A DNA stretch of 64,000 nucleotides from Xiphophorus maculatus (GCF_002775205.1 NC_036445.1:23726953-23790952), one strand, 5' to 3'; positions 1 through 17,899 are shown, numbered from the stretch's first letter. A program made the numbers and translations. Notes: generated from the sequence alone by a model not told the origin.

Positions 1-601
1 CATTATATGAATACCTTAATATTTCGACTAGCAGCATTTTTATTATCTTGGTGATTATGGGACAACAAAAACTTAGTCGAAATAATAACTTTGATATTTT
101 GACTTAGTGAAGTCAACAGTTGTGACAATAAAATAAGCTCAGTCTTACTGACTTCTTGTCTCATTGACAAAATGTGATAATAAAATTGGGAGCCCATCAA
201 AGAGTTTTGAGATGCATAACTCATCATCATGTATACGTTTGTATAATTTTATCTCTTATCATGACTGAGTGTAAACCGGCGGAGAAAATTAGCTTTGTGC
301 ACAGCTTTGGAGCTGTTAATAATACTAACATTCAATAAGATCACTTTAAACTTTTGTATTTGGCTATCAAAATGATCTGGAATTTAAATCAGATTAAAAA
401 TGTTACAAATATTGAAATAGAAACTTTAACTAAATGTGTTTTCTGACTGCCAAATTGAAAACAAGCTACTAATTCATTTGTGTCTTATCAGGGATTTAAG
501 ACGCTTGATCTCTGTGTACAATTATTATCAGATAACATTTTCTTACTTAAATAAAGCAGTTTAATAATTCCCTGTGTGTCTCTGTGTGTGTTTTGCTCAA
601 G
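1..601. other. AT-rich upstream intron sequence of NSMCE2
   Basis: I see no exon here. The stretch is AT-rich with stops in all frames, and none of the expected N-terminal NSMCE2 sequence can be read in it. The 3' end runs into a T/G-rich tract ending in AG at 600-601, which I take as the acceptor for the first visible NSMCE2 exon. It is therefore most likely the tail of an intron of that gene. Confidence 0.5.
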
Positions 602-4217
<3,616 letters not shown>

Positions 4218-4358
4218 TGCTCTGCTTTGTGTTTCTGTAACCTGGTGCTTTAGAGCAGGAATTGTTGGTAATATTTTCGGGCTTTTTTTTTTCTTCTAGC
4301 GGATGGTTGATGTTCTGACATTTCATTGCTTGTAAATGAAAGCTTCATATATTTTCTA

Positions 4359-4364
4359 AATAAA
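4359..4364 (+). terminator. Probable NSMCE2 poly(A) signal
   Basis: AATAAA lies about 140 bp after the NSMCE2 stop codon, which is a normal 3' UTR length for this kind of gene. Confidence 0.6.
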
Positions 4365-4379
4365 CGATATTAGCTAAAA

Positions 4380-5029
4380 TGACTTATTTTTTTTCACCTG
4401 ACGCAGTATGTTAACTTAACCATCAGAGGGCGCTGTTTCTCCAACATCAGGGTAGAAAACAAACTCCAGCATGGATTCTGAACTCAGCCTCAGGTTTGGA
4501 CGTTATCATGAGCTCTTCTGTCTTTTTAAGAAAATCACAGCTAAATAACAAAAATACAGCCTTTTAAAGGAAATCACTTTATTCTTTCAGCAGGAACAAC
4601 AGGAAATCCTGAATCAGGAATGTGAGGAAGCCATAAACAAACGGTTCCGCCACCTCTGTGGGAAATGCTCTTAGGTGATTACATTTCTCCTTACATGCTG
4701 AGAAGGACCATTGTTCCACAGAGAAACAAACAAAGGCTGCGTTGAGATGAAACTAGGTGAAGCTAATCTGCTTAATACCCTTGCATCAGGCATTCTTAAA
4801 GATCTCTAATAGCTCTGTCCATACAAGGCGCGAATCACACGGCAGTAAGAGCACTTTGCCAGAGGAGAAATCACCCAGCAATGAAAGCTGTGGCTGATGT
4901 TGACTTTTTCATTTCATTCTCGTTTAGAGGTAATTTAGAAATCATTTACTGTGGAAAATGGGGAACTCATATCGGCGTGACATTCACCGTTCATTAACAG
5001 CGCTCTGTTTGTACCAAGTTTTTAATTCA
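4380..5029. other. Intergenic, nothing recognised
   Basis: This is the spacer after NSMCE2. I see no gene, no clear transposon and no strong repeat. Composition is mixed with several purine-rich runs. Confidence 0.5.
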
Positions 5030-5640
5030 GGCATCTAAAATGGAGGCCTTAAAATGTCTTAAATTCATTTAAAATAATGTAAGCTGCCCTTAAATACGTT
5101 AACCACAGGTCCGATAAATTGTCGTGGCAGGACTATTTTAATCTTTTATTATTATTTGCAGGCTTTTTCTATCAGGCAAACGATTGAGTCGCCCGCAGAC
5201 ATCTTTGCGTTCTGTGACTATAAGTGGTTGAGGCTACTGCTAACTAGCTGCTAATAAACCCTGGTGAGCTATCTAGCCTTTGCAACTAAATGGGTAAGTG
5301 CAAATTTATTGACAGTTGGTTCAATGACATTTTCGGCACTGGCTCACCGATAAGAGGCGAGGTGCATTATGTGCAAAACACAACAAAAAACAAACTTTTA
5401 AGGTAGGCATTATGGGGATTAAGGTTAAAGAAAGCCTTATGCAACTTGAAAATTACAAAGCTGCTAACAAGAGCCACAAACAGATCCCAGAAACTTCACA
5501 ATTACTCCACTTTGACTAATACAGCAGGATCTCCCAACCATTCCTTGTATTTGTGTCTCTTCAGTCTTAAATTTAATTCAAACGTCTTAAAAAGTCTTAA
5601 ATTTGACTTGCTGAAACCTGTAGCTCCTTTGTAAGCTATT
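5030..5640 (+). mobile_element. Relic of a BED-finger transposon
   Basis: The ends carry repeated GTCTTAAATTT-type words (about 5055-5100 and 5565-5610), as seen at both ends of a fish DNA element. Inside, an ATG at 5290 opens MGKCKFIDSWFND, and about 115 bp further, in another frame, IMGIKVKESLMQLENYK can be read. Together these resemble the BED-type zinc-finger opening of transposase-like proteins. The frame is broken by a stop and a shift, so this is a pseudogene fragment. No target duplication was identified. Confidence 0.5.
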
Positions 5641-8060
5641 TAGAAGGATAATACTTCATAAAAAAAACAAAAGGTACATGGCACAGGCAGCTCAGAAAGG
5701 CCGTGTTTTACCTGGATTTTACACTCATCTCCTCAAAAAAAAAAAAAGCCCAGCTATTGCTGCAACTGTAAGTCCGGGTATTTGGCTTGGTCCACGGAGA
5801 GTGAACCTTTGGCTCTCTCAAAGTGAACATATTTCCACTAAGTCTTGGCACAAGAGGATTGGCAGGAGCAGGGATTGAGTTGGACGGACTGGGAAGAGAC
5901 TGAGGCTCAGATAAGACTTGAACAAACACAAAGTTCTGATGTGATCCTGGCGTACGCTCTGGGTCAGTTCAAAAGAGTTTCAGCCCGACATTAAAAATGT
6001 AACGTGGATTCTTGTGCATTTTGACATGAAGAGTAACAATGCACAGGTATGACATTCCTGGTAAAGATCAGATGCAATAAACTGACCTGAGATAAAGTCA
6101 GTTTATTGCAGTTGTTCGATTTATACAAACCCAACATTTAATTCAAGAACATTTCTTCATTCGGGGGGGCAAAAGTCACAATTATTGGTAGGTTTAACAA
6201 CTCTTTTGTAATAAATGTAGTTTTATGTCTACTTTTTAAAAGAAAATTGATAAATGTTTCTAGGAACTTTTAAAATATATAAACCATGACTTTCTTTTCC
6301 GCCAGGGCATAATTTGATGCCAGCCAGTTGTTAGTGACGAAAAGACAAAAAGTAAACGCAAGGTGAATTTATTTTCATGCTCTTTATACATCTTCATCAA
6401 GAGTGCCGATAAATGTGTAGCACTCTCCTGGGCTTCCCGTCTAAAGTGGATAAAACCGGTTTTACACTAGACTGATACTTGAAGTGCTACATGGACTTTA
6501 CTGGAACTGATGTGAAGAGAGGGCACAGAAAGAAACAATTACAACGACCTTGTATCTAAAGGTTTACTGATTCATACCAGAAATGCATGAGTTCAGTTTT
6601 TTTTTAAATATATTTTATCTCTGAAAAATTGTCAAAACAAGCCTGCGTGGAGCCTTTCAAATTCTCCCTATGCATGGACGGGTTGGCTCTGGTTTCCTCC
6701 CACCGTCCAAAGACTTTTATGTTAACTGGTTTCCCCAAATTGTTTTTAAGTACAATGGTGCGCATGCATGGTTTCTCAGCATCACACTGTGTTCAAACTG
6801 TTGTTTTGTGCAGATCCTTTCACTCACTGATCACCGGAGACGGGCAGCAGCAACCCTGCAAAGATAAGTGGTGTATGGATGGATGGAAATCTCCCGCGCG
6901 TTGATGGGCCGCCAGACGGTTTTTAAGCAGAATATGGCTTAGCTGTTTTTTTCTGAAATAAGCTGGAAACATTACGGGCCGTGTGCCGTTACACGTACAT
7001 GGGATTAAATTAGAAAGCCATCGAAAAGTTGCTTTATTTCAGAAATTCAATTCATAAAGTAAAACTTATAAAGACCCATTACACACCGCAATAATTCCAG
7101 TGATCGGTTCTGCTAGCTTTGATAGCTTTGGCTTGCAGCCAGTAAAAATCCAGCAGTACGACACTAATAAAAACGATCTTTAATACAGAGATGTTATGTT
7201 ATGACCATGTTATGGCCTTCACCATTATGGGGAAGACTGCTGAGCTGGCGCTCTGCAGCTGGCAGTCGTTGACAGCCTCCGTAAGGAGCGTGTGACCCAA
7301 AAGGTCCATTTGCAGAAAGGCTGAGTGTTCCATGAGGTCGATGAGCGAGCACGTCAAGAGAAAGTTGAGTGGAAGGAAAAAGTGCGACACGAGCATCCAG
7401 GTATCCTGGAGCCCAGGGAAGATTGTGAAGCGAAGTCCCTTTAGGGATTTTGGGGAGATTCATAAGTCTCAATGCTTCAAGGTTCACCACGAACTTATAT
7501 GTAGCAATGTGTCTGTGCTTAACTTTTAGGTTTCACTTTTAAATTAATTAGTATAGTGAGATGACCTGTATGGAGATGATAACGTTTGTTTTTTATTCAT
7601 TTATTTTTTTAGCTGCTGAACTCTTTTTCCACCCTGTGTGTATTAACCTTTTGCTTGTTACCCAATGTAAAAAAAAAAATGAAATAAAATAAAGTGCTTT
7701 TCATAATTTGGAGGCACCTTCCTCTGAGTTTCACTTGTTTTCAGTTTTTGCTTCCATTATGTTTACCTGCGATGTTTTAGGTTAAACTCCAAATTGGAAG
7801 GATTGACCAATCATTTTCGCTTCTTTTTCTCTGTTTAACAAACATTTCCTCAAATGAACATGTGATCTAATGAGCTACGGTGCTACCTGAATGATGCAGT
7901 TACGTACGATGAATGAAACTAATAGAAAAATGATAAGTAAAAGGAACTGGAAACTGCCAGAGAGAACGTTCTTAAAAGCCAGATTACTATTTTTTTTTTC
8001 CTTCCAAGAGTTGAAGCGTTTTCTGGTTTACTGTCGCTTTAAATGACACCTCCTCCCAGC
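5641..8060. other. Intergenic between NSMCE2 and LRATD2
   Basis: I found no credible coding region. A perfect 14 bp inverted repeat with a 10 base loop sits at 6073-6110, and a short GGAT repeat at about 6876-6887. AATAAA words at 7683-7691 follow a poly-A run, so a retrosequence is possible, but no source gene is evident. The last few hundred bases probably include the LRATD2 promoter. Confidence 0.4.
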
Positions 8061-8242
8061 AGTCGGTGGATCCTGGGCGAGTTCCATTGCAACAAACACT
8101 GGGCTTCATACAACAGGCAGCCTGTGTCTGTGCAGCAGCCTGAACCACACGGCGCAACAAGCCGCCGCACAGGAAGGACAGAAGCTGACGTTTATGGTTC
8201 CCCATGTAAGCGCGGCAGAGACTCGGAGCTGCTGAACTACAG

Positions 8243-8488
8243 GTGAGTTTGCCGCAAGTGACAGAAAACGAGTTAATCTAACAGGTTGGCGTTACACCAG
8301 AAATGTGGGTCATTAGCAGCGTTTTAATGTGCTTGAAATGCAGTCAAAAATGTTCCGTAACCTCCTTCTGCCGGAGATTTAAGGAGGAAATGTGAGCCAA
8401 CAGGTGATTCAGGTCACACCTGTTGGGAACGTTCACTGAACTGGAGTTAAACTTTGCCTTTAATGTCCTCTCTTCCGTTTCCTCGCAG
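8243..8488 (+). other. lratd2: Probable 5' UTR intron of LRATD2
   Basis: A strong donor (CTACAG followed by GTGAGTTT) ends a likely non-coding first exon at 8242, and a polypyrimidine tract with acceptor CGCAG ends at 8488, 219 bases before the start codon. This fits the family layout of a non-coding first exon and a single coding exon. The 5' end of the first exon cannot be fixed from sequence. Confidence 0.6.
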
Positions 8489-8632
8489 ATCTCAACAGTT
8501 GGTGATCGTTTGTGGGGGAGCACAGCCTTACAGCTGGACATGGATCGCCGGTGCCCCTCGTCTCTGTTTTGGATTTAATTCCGACTCTGCCGTCTCCCCC
8601 TCCTCCTCCTCCCGTCTCCAGCTGAGGTGTGA

Positions 8633-9535
<903 letters not shown>

Positions 9536-10293
9536 TGGGTTTGTCCTGGACGTAACGAAGGAGATGTTGGCCGGGAGGACGTGTGCTGGCGTCGAGGGAG
9601 AGCTCTGTTACCTCTTTATGCGCCAGTGTAGAGAGGCTGTTTCACTCTGCCACAGGATGTGCAGAAGAAAGGAGGGAGGAGGTGGAAAGTTTATCTTCAC
9701 AAACTTTGATATCTGGAGCAGCACTTGCTCCATTCTCAAGTGCTTTAGCAAGGAAGCTCTCAAGGCTTGAGAAGAATATTCAATACCCTAATTTGCACTG
9801 GCAAGTTAAAATAACACAACACCCCCTCCCCCACTCACCCAAAAATAGCCTAAGTTCCTCCCTCCTCTCTTTAAATTACCTCAACCGCAATTTCCACTGA
9901 GTTACTGTGATGAATTTGCATGAGATCAACTTGCAGCCTTATCTGTTAGGAGGAAAATGTAAGATTTAAACGACCCTTGAATCTTTGCAACACTCGTGAG
10001 GAACCCCTCCTTTGTGACCCGAGACCGAGTTCTCCAAGTGTGTGTTGCCCGTCGTAAAACTCAGGTGCCGGATACTGATGCAGAGTGAGAGACGACCTGT
10101 AGCTTTTATCACTGTTTTCTCTCAGTGTTAAGGATTCCCATGTGTTGCTTTATAGCCAGTCATCTCACAGCTTTACCTGTGGACCTTCCTGTTCATAGCC
10201 ATAATTGTGCACCTTTAATGATTCGCCACTTTTAACAGTTTATTTTTCTTGACAAAACTAAAACGAAAATCATGTTTGTATGAAGGCTTATGG

Positions 10294-10299
10294 AATAAA
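10294..10299 (+). terminator. Probable LRATD2 poly(A) signal
   Basis: The sequence GGAATAAATTTAT contains AATAAA about 760 bp after the stop codon. The region between holds only short non-conserved frames and is best read as 3' UTR. Confidence 0.5.
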
Positions 10300-13200
10300 T
10301 TTATATTTGAAGATTAACGTTTTTTCCTTGCATGTTTTTTTGTTGTTGTTGTTGTTGTTGTTGTTTTTTCCCCCCCAGAAAGGTGACGTTTGAAAGAAAA
10401 GCCAGCCCAAGATATACGCAAACCAAGCAGCTGTCTTGGACCGCTAAAGTGTTAGTTTTCATATATGTCAAGTTCACAGATGTGATCTCATTGTGCAGAA
10501 GGAGACATATATGGTAATTGTGACGAAAGTTGTGATCAAAACAGGTAAGTGTATGCTTTATTTGAACTTTGTACGCATTTTGTCATCGTGTGTCGGTGCC
10601 TTAAAAAAGTATTTGAGAAAGAAAAAAATGTTTTCCAAAATATTGGAACAAATATCTGAAAAGTGTGGTGTACATTTATATTCAGCAGCCCCCTTTTTTA
10701 TTCTTCTTTGCCTGCAATACAGTCCAGTGCAAGTCACCTAGTTAGTTAATGAAGTCGTGGAGAGTTTTTATCATCAGAGAAGCGTGTGGCAGCACATACA
10801 AATGCATGCAACATTTAATTTGTAAAAAAATAGTTTCAAACAATTTATGAATTCCCTTCCGATTCACAATTATGCAAAACTCTGTGTCGAAATGCGTTCT
10901 TGTCGGTGGTTGTGAAACAGTTCCAGACTCTCAGAAGGTGTATGGATGGCTACATTGTAGTTGTGAATCATGATAATATCTATACCAGATGATGTTAAGG
11001 GAAAACTTGTTGAAATGTGGTGCCTGAATGTGACTCGAAGCTGCCTGAACTGTCTACAAGTAAAATAGCAAACTATAGTAGCATAAGAGAGGCTGTTGGT
11101 CCACTTTAAATTAAAGCTCCGTTGCCAGTTTTTATGTAAATGTTTGCTTTTCACAGGCAGCTCCCTCCAACCACTTCAGCATCAGCGTCTTTTGTATTCC
11201 AGCTACATGATGGCATCTTGCTTTGTTTACATCCCTGCTCCCGGATAAGTCCTTATTTAAAAAATTTGCCCGCAGGCTAAAATATTCTCCACCCTTATTT
11301 GTCATTCAGGCCATTACTCTGAGTTACAGAGTGTTTTTTATATTTAATGGAAGAAAATATGTACTTTTGTTTCTCTACACAGAAAAAAATAGCTTCAGCT
11401 TGAACTGCTGATACAGAAGCTTTTCTAAGGTTCTGTATAACAGATAACGTTCAGGATAATTATTGCTTATGTCATTTCTGAAAGATTAGAACAAAAGTGC
11501 CGCCCACAAGCATTGAATTCCATTGAACTTTTTCACATTTTGTGACGTTGCAACTACAAACGTCCAACTATTTACGTCCTTGAATTGTGAAGTGGAAGGT
11601 GAATGATACGTGGCGCTCCGTCTTTTATCTAATAAAGCAGAAGAGTATGCTACGCATTAGCGACTGGTCAACAGGACAAAGGGTTGCAGCTGTAGTCACT
11701 GCAATTATAAGCCTACCCAAATTATTTTTGCATAGGTTTGAATGCAGCTGCTTGCCACACTTTTCAGTTTTATTTGTAAAAATACATATATTTTAAAAAA
11801 TGACAAATTGTTTTCCTTTCAGCAGTGCTGCGCAGTCATGCGCTGCTTTGTGTTTATGTGTCATAAAATACTCAAACGTGGTGGAAATGTGACCAACTTC
11901 AGGCGGTATGGATACTTTTGCAAGGCACTGAAAATGAATCTCATCAGTCAGCGATCACCTGAACACTGTGTTGTTTTTTTTTGTTTTTTTCCAAAGAAAC
12001 CTCCACAAAGCTAAAGACGTCGTACATAATTTTTTCGCTCCCCTCCCCTGTGCTTCAGAGGAAGCTCATGATCGCAGCTCTCACAGGCAGTCAGTAACTT
12101 CTGCCTGTGTGCTTTCCTCAGGTAATATATGGAAATAATGCTGTAGTCATTTTGTGGCAGGTAAGGTCCCACCGGACCGAGAGCAGGAATATAATCAACA
12201 CTGCTTCCAAACAGGAACGCTGCCGGACACATTAGCATCTCCTCAAATCTCTGTGGTCTGCTGCGCTGATGAAACGTGAATTGTGTGTGATGCATATTGA
12301 TGATAACCAGACTCTGTCTTTTATTTTTTTTCTTCCTCTCTCTCATATAGCACCAAACAGAACTGGAGCGACACTGGCTGAAGCAGAGTATTAAGCAGCT
12401 TCCAGTGCAGTTCTGCAACTGTGAATATTAACTCTTTCTCTTTTTTTTTCCCCATCTTGTGTCAGAAACAGAAATGGGATTACACATACATTAATTAGAT
12501 TTACTCTGCATAAATTTGTACCTCTTCAGCTCCGTCTACGCACTGAACATACAGCGTGAGGCGCGCTGCTATGCTGTGAAAAATAGTCAAATGTGAGTGG
12601 CTGTGCATGAATTGTGCAGTTTCCCAAGAGAAACTTCAAAGCTGACGTGTGGGGTTGCAAGTTTTGGTATCTCATAAAAACATTTAAAAAAACATATTTC
12701 TTTTGGGTTATGAGTTTTCAAATGACTCTTGCAATCTTCACCACCTTTGTTCCTATCCTAAGGTTAGGTGACAATTTGGACGTTGCCAAAAGAAAAAAAA
12801 CAAAAGAAGAAAGTGTCAAAAAGTAAATTTATGTGAAAGCGGCCACACGTGATGCAGACCGGGCAGGGAGTTGGTTGCCTTGTGGCATTCCTAATGATTT
12901 AAAACTCCACAGGAGAGAAGCAATTAAACTAGTCCCTGTAATCATTAAAGCGGTCTCGCATTTAGTCCCACTATTTTGAAAGGGATCATGTTGTGCTCAT
13001 TTACAAGTTTATAATTTTATTTTGTTGGGTCATAGCTGACCAAAAGTATTTGTGTGCGTGTGTGTGTGTGTTTTTTTTTTTTTTTTTTACACACTGCATG
13101 TTTTACGCAATGATCTGGAAAATAAATTCCTACTTTTACATTTCACAAAATTAGAAAATATTTGAATCCTTGGCACACTGAAGAACTTGTGTGTGTGTGT

Positions 13201-14600
13201 GTGTGTGTGTGCACAGTGAAGCTGTTTAATGTTTTCTTTTCTTTTACATTTTGAATACGTGAACAAAATTTTGCATAATCCATTTCTTTTACATTTAATA
13301 ACATTATTTACACGACTGCAAATAACTTATTATTATACACAAAACCTTTAAAAATACACATCGGTTGGTAGGCAACAGTATGCGTTTCCCCCCCCCCCCT
13401 CAAAAACTCAAAACTTGACAGCACTGTCAAATATTTACAGACATACTTTGTATCGCAATGAAAGATAATTTTTAAAAAGTACATAAAGTTATTTTTTTCA
13501 TACACCAGAGCTCAAGCTGCTAAAGGGCCTCCTGCAGCCCTTTAGCAGGACAAATAAACAAATAAACCTGATTTGTAATCCATTTCTAAAGCTTCTCCTA
13601 CTGTGATTTAATATGTGTAAAACCTTGGGAAGCATTTGGTTTGGGCTCTTGGCTCAGGCATGCCAGTCTTTTGGCCAGAGAGGCTCCCTTTGTTTCCTTT
13701 GGAGTGCTGGAGGAAAGCCCACACCCTTCAAGCGAAACTGGCAACGTTTCAGCAGCTGGGGACAAGCCAGGGCCCAAATCAAGCCCACCCCGTTGTTTAC
13801 AAAATGCTGTTATCAGAACAGACTTCCTGCACACCGGCAGAGTGCATCTCAACTTTAGAAGAATGTGCTTCCATCAAGAGGAAGTTCGGGAACTTAGAAA
13901 GCCTGCTGCGAATGACGGTGTATGTATGTCAGACAATCTGTCGTATCTGCGGAAGCTTTTCAGTGTTTCTCATTCCATAAAATCAGCCATGCCGATCATG
14001 TGATTTAGGAAGATTCTCTGCCATCGTGACGTTTAATAGTTTATAAAATCAGCTTAACTGAAATATGCAAACACATTACCAACTTAATCTTCAATTCTAG
14101 GCCAACACAAAATAGTGAATCATTTTGATGTGAGAATTGATTTTAACTAGGTGTGGGCGTTTTATCGTATCGTTTATCAGTTATCAGGATACATTTCTTA
14201 TCATGATACGAACTTTGATTTATTGTTATCATGGCAAATTCAAGTTAATGCCGTTTAAAATCCCCCAACACCGTCGTTGAGACAAATAAATGTTCAATGA
14301 GAGCATCAATGTATAATGTAAAAATATGCTTACATGCGGATATTGTGAGCAGCTTAGTGACACAAATCACATGTTTTTTATGTGTCTCGTGTCAAAAAGA
14401 AGGGTGTTTCTTAGAGCAGTATTTGTGTTTTTGGGCTTATGAATGTTGTGGCATATAATCACAGACATACAGTACTATTACCTGAGAAAAGAGTGATAAA
14501 TAGTTGTTTTCGTTACTTTTTCTGTTATCACACTAGTATCACAACATATTAGGATAAAACTTCAGGTCCATATCGCCCTCTTCTACTCTTAACCCATTTT
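10300..14600. other. Gene desert part 1: simple repeats and Tc1 fragments
   Basis: No gene was recognised. Contents are (TTG)n at about 10341-10364, Tc1-type terminal pieces at about 10600-10740 and 11505-11960, TG-rich tracts at about 13054-13090 and 13188-13211, and a TATCG/GTTATCA-rich stretch at about 14150-14575 that looks like a decayed hAT-like element. The block at about 12040-12420 is free of obvious repeats. Confidence 0.5.
11505..11960. mobile_element. Tc1-derived terminal sequences, decayed
   Basis: The words TTGAACTTTTTCACATTTTG and, further on, GGATACTTTTGCAAGGCACTG match the two ends of the Tc1-type family seen elsewhere in the window, in inverted orientation. Between them is a heavily mutated internal region without a readable transposase. 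Confidence 0.55.
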
Positions 14601-14604
14601 TACA

Positions 14605-16600
14605 AATAGAAATTATAACAGTGTGGCCTGCATTTGTATTTAGCCCCCTCTGTTAACGCTTTGTAGAACTTCCTTTCATTTTTATTCTGTTACAGCAGGA
14701 GGGTTGGCACAAGCCTCCATGGGGCCCTAAGCGAAATATGGTTCTGGGGCCCTCTGGTTCTGCTAACAATGTGGACTGGCTGCAATCAGCAGTCCGATCA
14801 TTAGATCATTCACACACCTGCTATAAACTTATTGCATCTCTGGCAGTGATGTTTACATTATATACATGTATAATAGGATACAATTATTGGCCAACAGATT
14901 TATCGACCAGTTGATTTCTGGGCGCCGATTTTCTGGATTTTGGGGAATTGTGATCTGCTGATACTTACATGTGAAGTTGATCTTATCCCCTGATTTTATC
15001 TTCATCAGCAAAGGTTTAAAAATCAGCCTCTTACAGTGAGAGATTTGACTGACAGACCGACCCACCAGGTCAGGTCTGAACGTTTACAGTTAGCAATATT
15101 CACTCCACTGTTTCCAACTCAGCGACTTTCTTGCTATGTATAGCAACATTTCAGACAAAAAAACTTTAATATCAACCAAAATCAGCAGGTCAGGCTTTTT
15201 AAAGATCGATAACCAGGGATCAGCCAGAAAACTGCAAACGGTGCAGCCTACATTCTTTGATTAAATAGATTTCTCTTAAGCGTTACTCCAATAGCTAAAA
15301 TTTTATTTACACCAGGTGAGTCTTTCTCCCCTGAGAATGTGGATTGGTACCGGACAGACTCTATGCATTCAAATGATTTTAACAAAAGTTTCACATAACT
15401 TAGAAGTTGATGTAAAAATAATGTTTATTTTAGCCACAAAATGATTTTGCTCAGCAGCAAACAACAAATCCCCCACTACAGCGTGGAGCAGCTCATCGAT
15501 GTAGCAGCTATGCAGACATAAAAACATTTTACTAGACAATGTCAAACATTGAGAAGTTTTAATTGTTATCAAACGTTAGCAAACATGGCGTTTTGAAGGC
15601 AAAATACCTCAGAAATATACAGAGCCAACCATGAGAATCAATTCATTTCAAGTTAAAAACAAACTCACAAACACAAAGACCCGAGCATAAATGTTTGGCT
15701 GTTGAACTGGACCGTTCCAGGTCGCTATCAAGCTGGCAGCTTTACAAATCTTTTACATTACATTACCAAGGCACATTAAAACAAACTTGATCTTGGCTTT
15801 TTTCTATTCCTCTTTCTTTTCTCCCTCCCTCCTTTTTATCAATTAAATAATTTCTATATACATTATCAAATATATATTATTGTAAAAACAAATCAATTTA
15901 TATCAATCTGCTCCACTGAGGGGAGCAGATTTATTACTGGCCTTGGGACCCTAAGCGGCTGCTTAGTTTGCTTATGCCTTGGGCCGGCCCTGTGTTACAG
16001 CTTCAAATCCTCTGACATCTGTGGGCTTTGCACATCTAGAGACTGAAATATTTCTGTTTTTAACTTCACCCCCATCACCCCATGACCTCTGACCATCTTC
16101 TTTCTATGGTGAGTAAAATAGTTTCCACATCATGATGTTGCCATTGCCACGTTTCTTCATGATGATAATGTTTTGTACTCTCCTTCCAGTGACACCTTCT
16201 GGTTCCAGATGATCACATCATCTTCCTCCTGTTTGTCCTCTATGGTACACAGTCCTTCTTATGACTTTCTTCTTGCGTAGCTGTGGATTTCTTCAGCTCC
16301 TCCAGGTTTCCCAGGGGTCTGTAGGCTGCTTCTCTGATTGAAGCCCTCCCTCCTCTTCTCTCAGCCTCTTAGGTAGACAGACGTGTTTTTAAATGCTTGC
16401 AGCCGCCCCACACTTTCTCCGTTTTCAGACAGTCAATTCAACAGCTTTTCAGTGAGACGTGCAAAGCTTGTGACTTTGCTTTTTGGATTAACCACAAACT
16501 TCTCCAACAACTTTCTCCCCGACCTGCCCGCCGTGTGCCTTGGTCTCCATGAAGCTGCTTGTTCTCACGTGTTCTGAGACCGATGCATTTAGCAAGGCCC
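14605..16600 (-). mobile_element. Decayed Tc1/mariner element (antisense), split by a hAT insertion
   Basis: Read on the minus strand, the pieces at about 14605-14687 and 16001-16600 follow the usual order of a fish Tc1 element. On the + strand these are TGTATTTAGCCCCCTCTGTT, then TTTGCACATCTAGAGACTGA, then TGGCTGCTTCTCTGATTGAA-like sequence, then a CTTCTCCAACAACTTTCTCC stretch. The transposase frame is destroyed. The element is interrupted by the hAT-type insertion at 14696-15992; removing one copy of its target duplication restores continuity. Confidence 0.75.
14696..15992. mobile_element. hAT-type non-autonomous element with 8 bp target duplication
   Basis: A 1297 bp insertion starting CAGGAGGGTTGGCACAAGCC and ending GGGCCGGCCCTG, imperfect terminal inverted repeats of the CAGGGCCGGCC type. 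It is flanked by a perfect duplication TGTTACAG at 14688-14695 and 15993-16000. Both ends share a CCCTAAGCG sequence near the terminus (14725-14733 and 15949-15957). No transposase frame is visible inside, so it is non-autonomous or internally decayed. Confidence 0.8.
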
Positions 16601-16997
16601 TTTGCCTCTTTGTTTCTTAAATAGTTTGCTGCTTAAATGGGGGGCCAGAGTGCAGTGGGGGGTTTTTTAAGCCTACTCACCTGAATCATTTTCAGACGTG
16701 ACATTTCCATTTCCTGTCTGTGGAGAGAATGACAGAGCTCCACATCTAAGTTAAGATCTCCTTTCCACCCCCAGTGCGGCAACTTCCACCGGGTTTTCTT
16801 TAACTTTACTATTTTCTCTGTGATCTCTGCCTCATATCCTCCCAGAACAACATCCTTCACACTGAGTTAATGCCGTATGTTGGTGTGACATTCTCTGGGC
16901 TGTGTTTAGTCTCAGTCTGGCGCTGCGTTGTGATTCTTTCTCGTCCGGATTTTGGATGCGTTGTTTTTCTTTTCGGCTTCACAATGGCTAAGTCCAG

Positions 16998-17019
16998 TCC
17001 CCCCCCCCCCCCCCCCCCG
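16998..17019 (+). repeat. Poly-C tract
   Basis: A run of about 20 C residues. Its length may be inexact because such tracts are error-prone. Confidence 0.9.
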
Positions 17020-17899
17020 TCCTGAACGCAGCCTGTCTTCGTGAAGGCGACATTCCCACAGTCGACTCTTAAACAGCTGTTTTCTTCAGCTCTGCCTGCT
17101 CCACTACAATCAAATGCGGCGCAGATGCAAACAAACCTGCGATTTCCTCCTCTTTGTTTGAGAAATAAGAGTGGACTGTTAAAAGTGACTGCCGATCGTT
17201 TCCAAGAAATCGTGACGTTTGAGAAAGTACTAACACCGGGTCTGATATGGTAGAGTGTAAATCCTTGAACCAATCAGGCCTTTTTCTTCTAGTTTGAGCT
17301 TCCAGATCAGGTCAGCTGAAGTTGTTTGGTTTACATAAAATCAAGAGCGGGAGGGGACGGAAAAGCTTATCAGGACGGAAGAATAAACAAGTAAAACTGC
17401 AGCAGAGACAGAAAGTATGATCTATGTCCTGGGAGAGAACAACAGTGACTTCTAAAGACTCACAGTTGAACTGAGATGTTGCCTTCAGGCTCTCTGACCT
17501 GCTCGTCTCTTCTATTATTCACAGCAGCCTGATTCAGCGATCGACGTTCGTCTTATTCTGAGTCAACACAGGATTTCCTGCCTTTTATCCCCAACTGCTA
17601 CAGACTTGACGATGTGAGAAAACGACACGATTTCAATTTAGCAGCAAGCCGAATCCGGCTAATTATACAGTTGTAGGTCCTTTTTATATGGATGATGTTA
17701 CATAAGTGAAGAAATTGCTCATTATTTCTCTTTCTCCCCTCTCATTGATGTTTTCATTTCTTTTTTCAATACCGCCTCTTGGAGATGGATTTCTTTACAG
17801 AGAGGGTACTGACACCAAGCCTCGCCAATACTGTATTTTTATACACAATTCATGCTGCTTGAGCTTTCCACACACTGTCACCTCTTAACTACAAACTTC

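Noticed and set aside
7666-7692. Poly-A run followed by AATAAA words as a gene end
   Set aside because: No upstream coding region or splice structure supports a transcript ending here, and the order of poly-A and signal is wrong for a processed copy.
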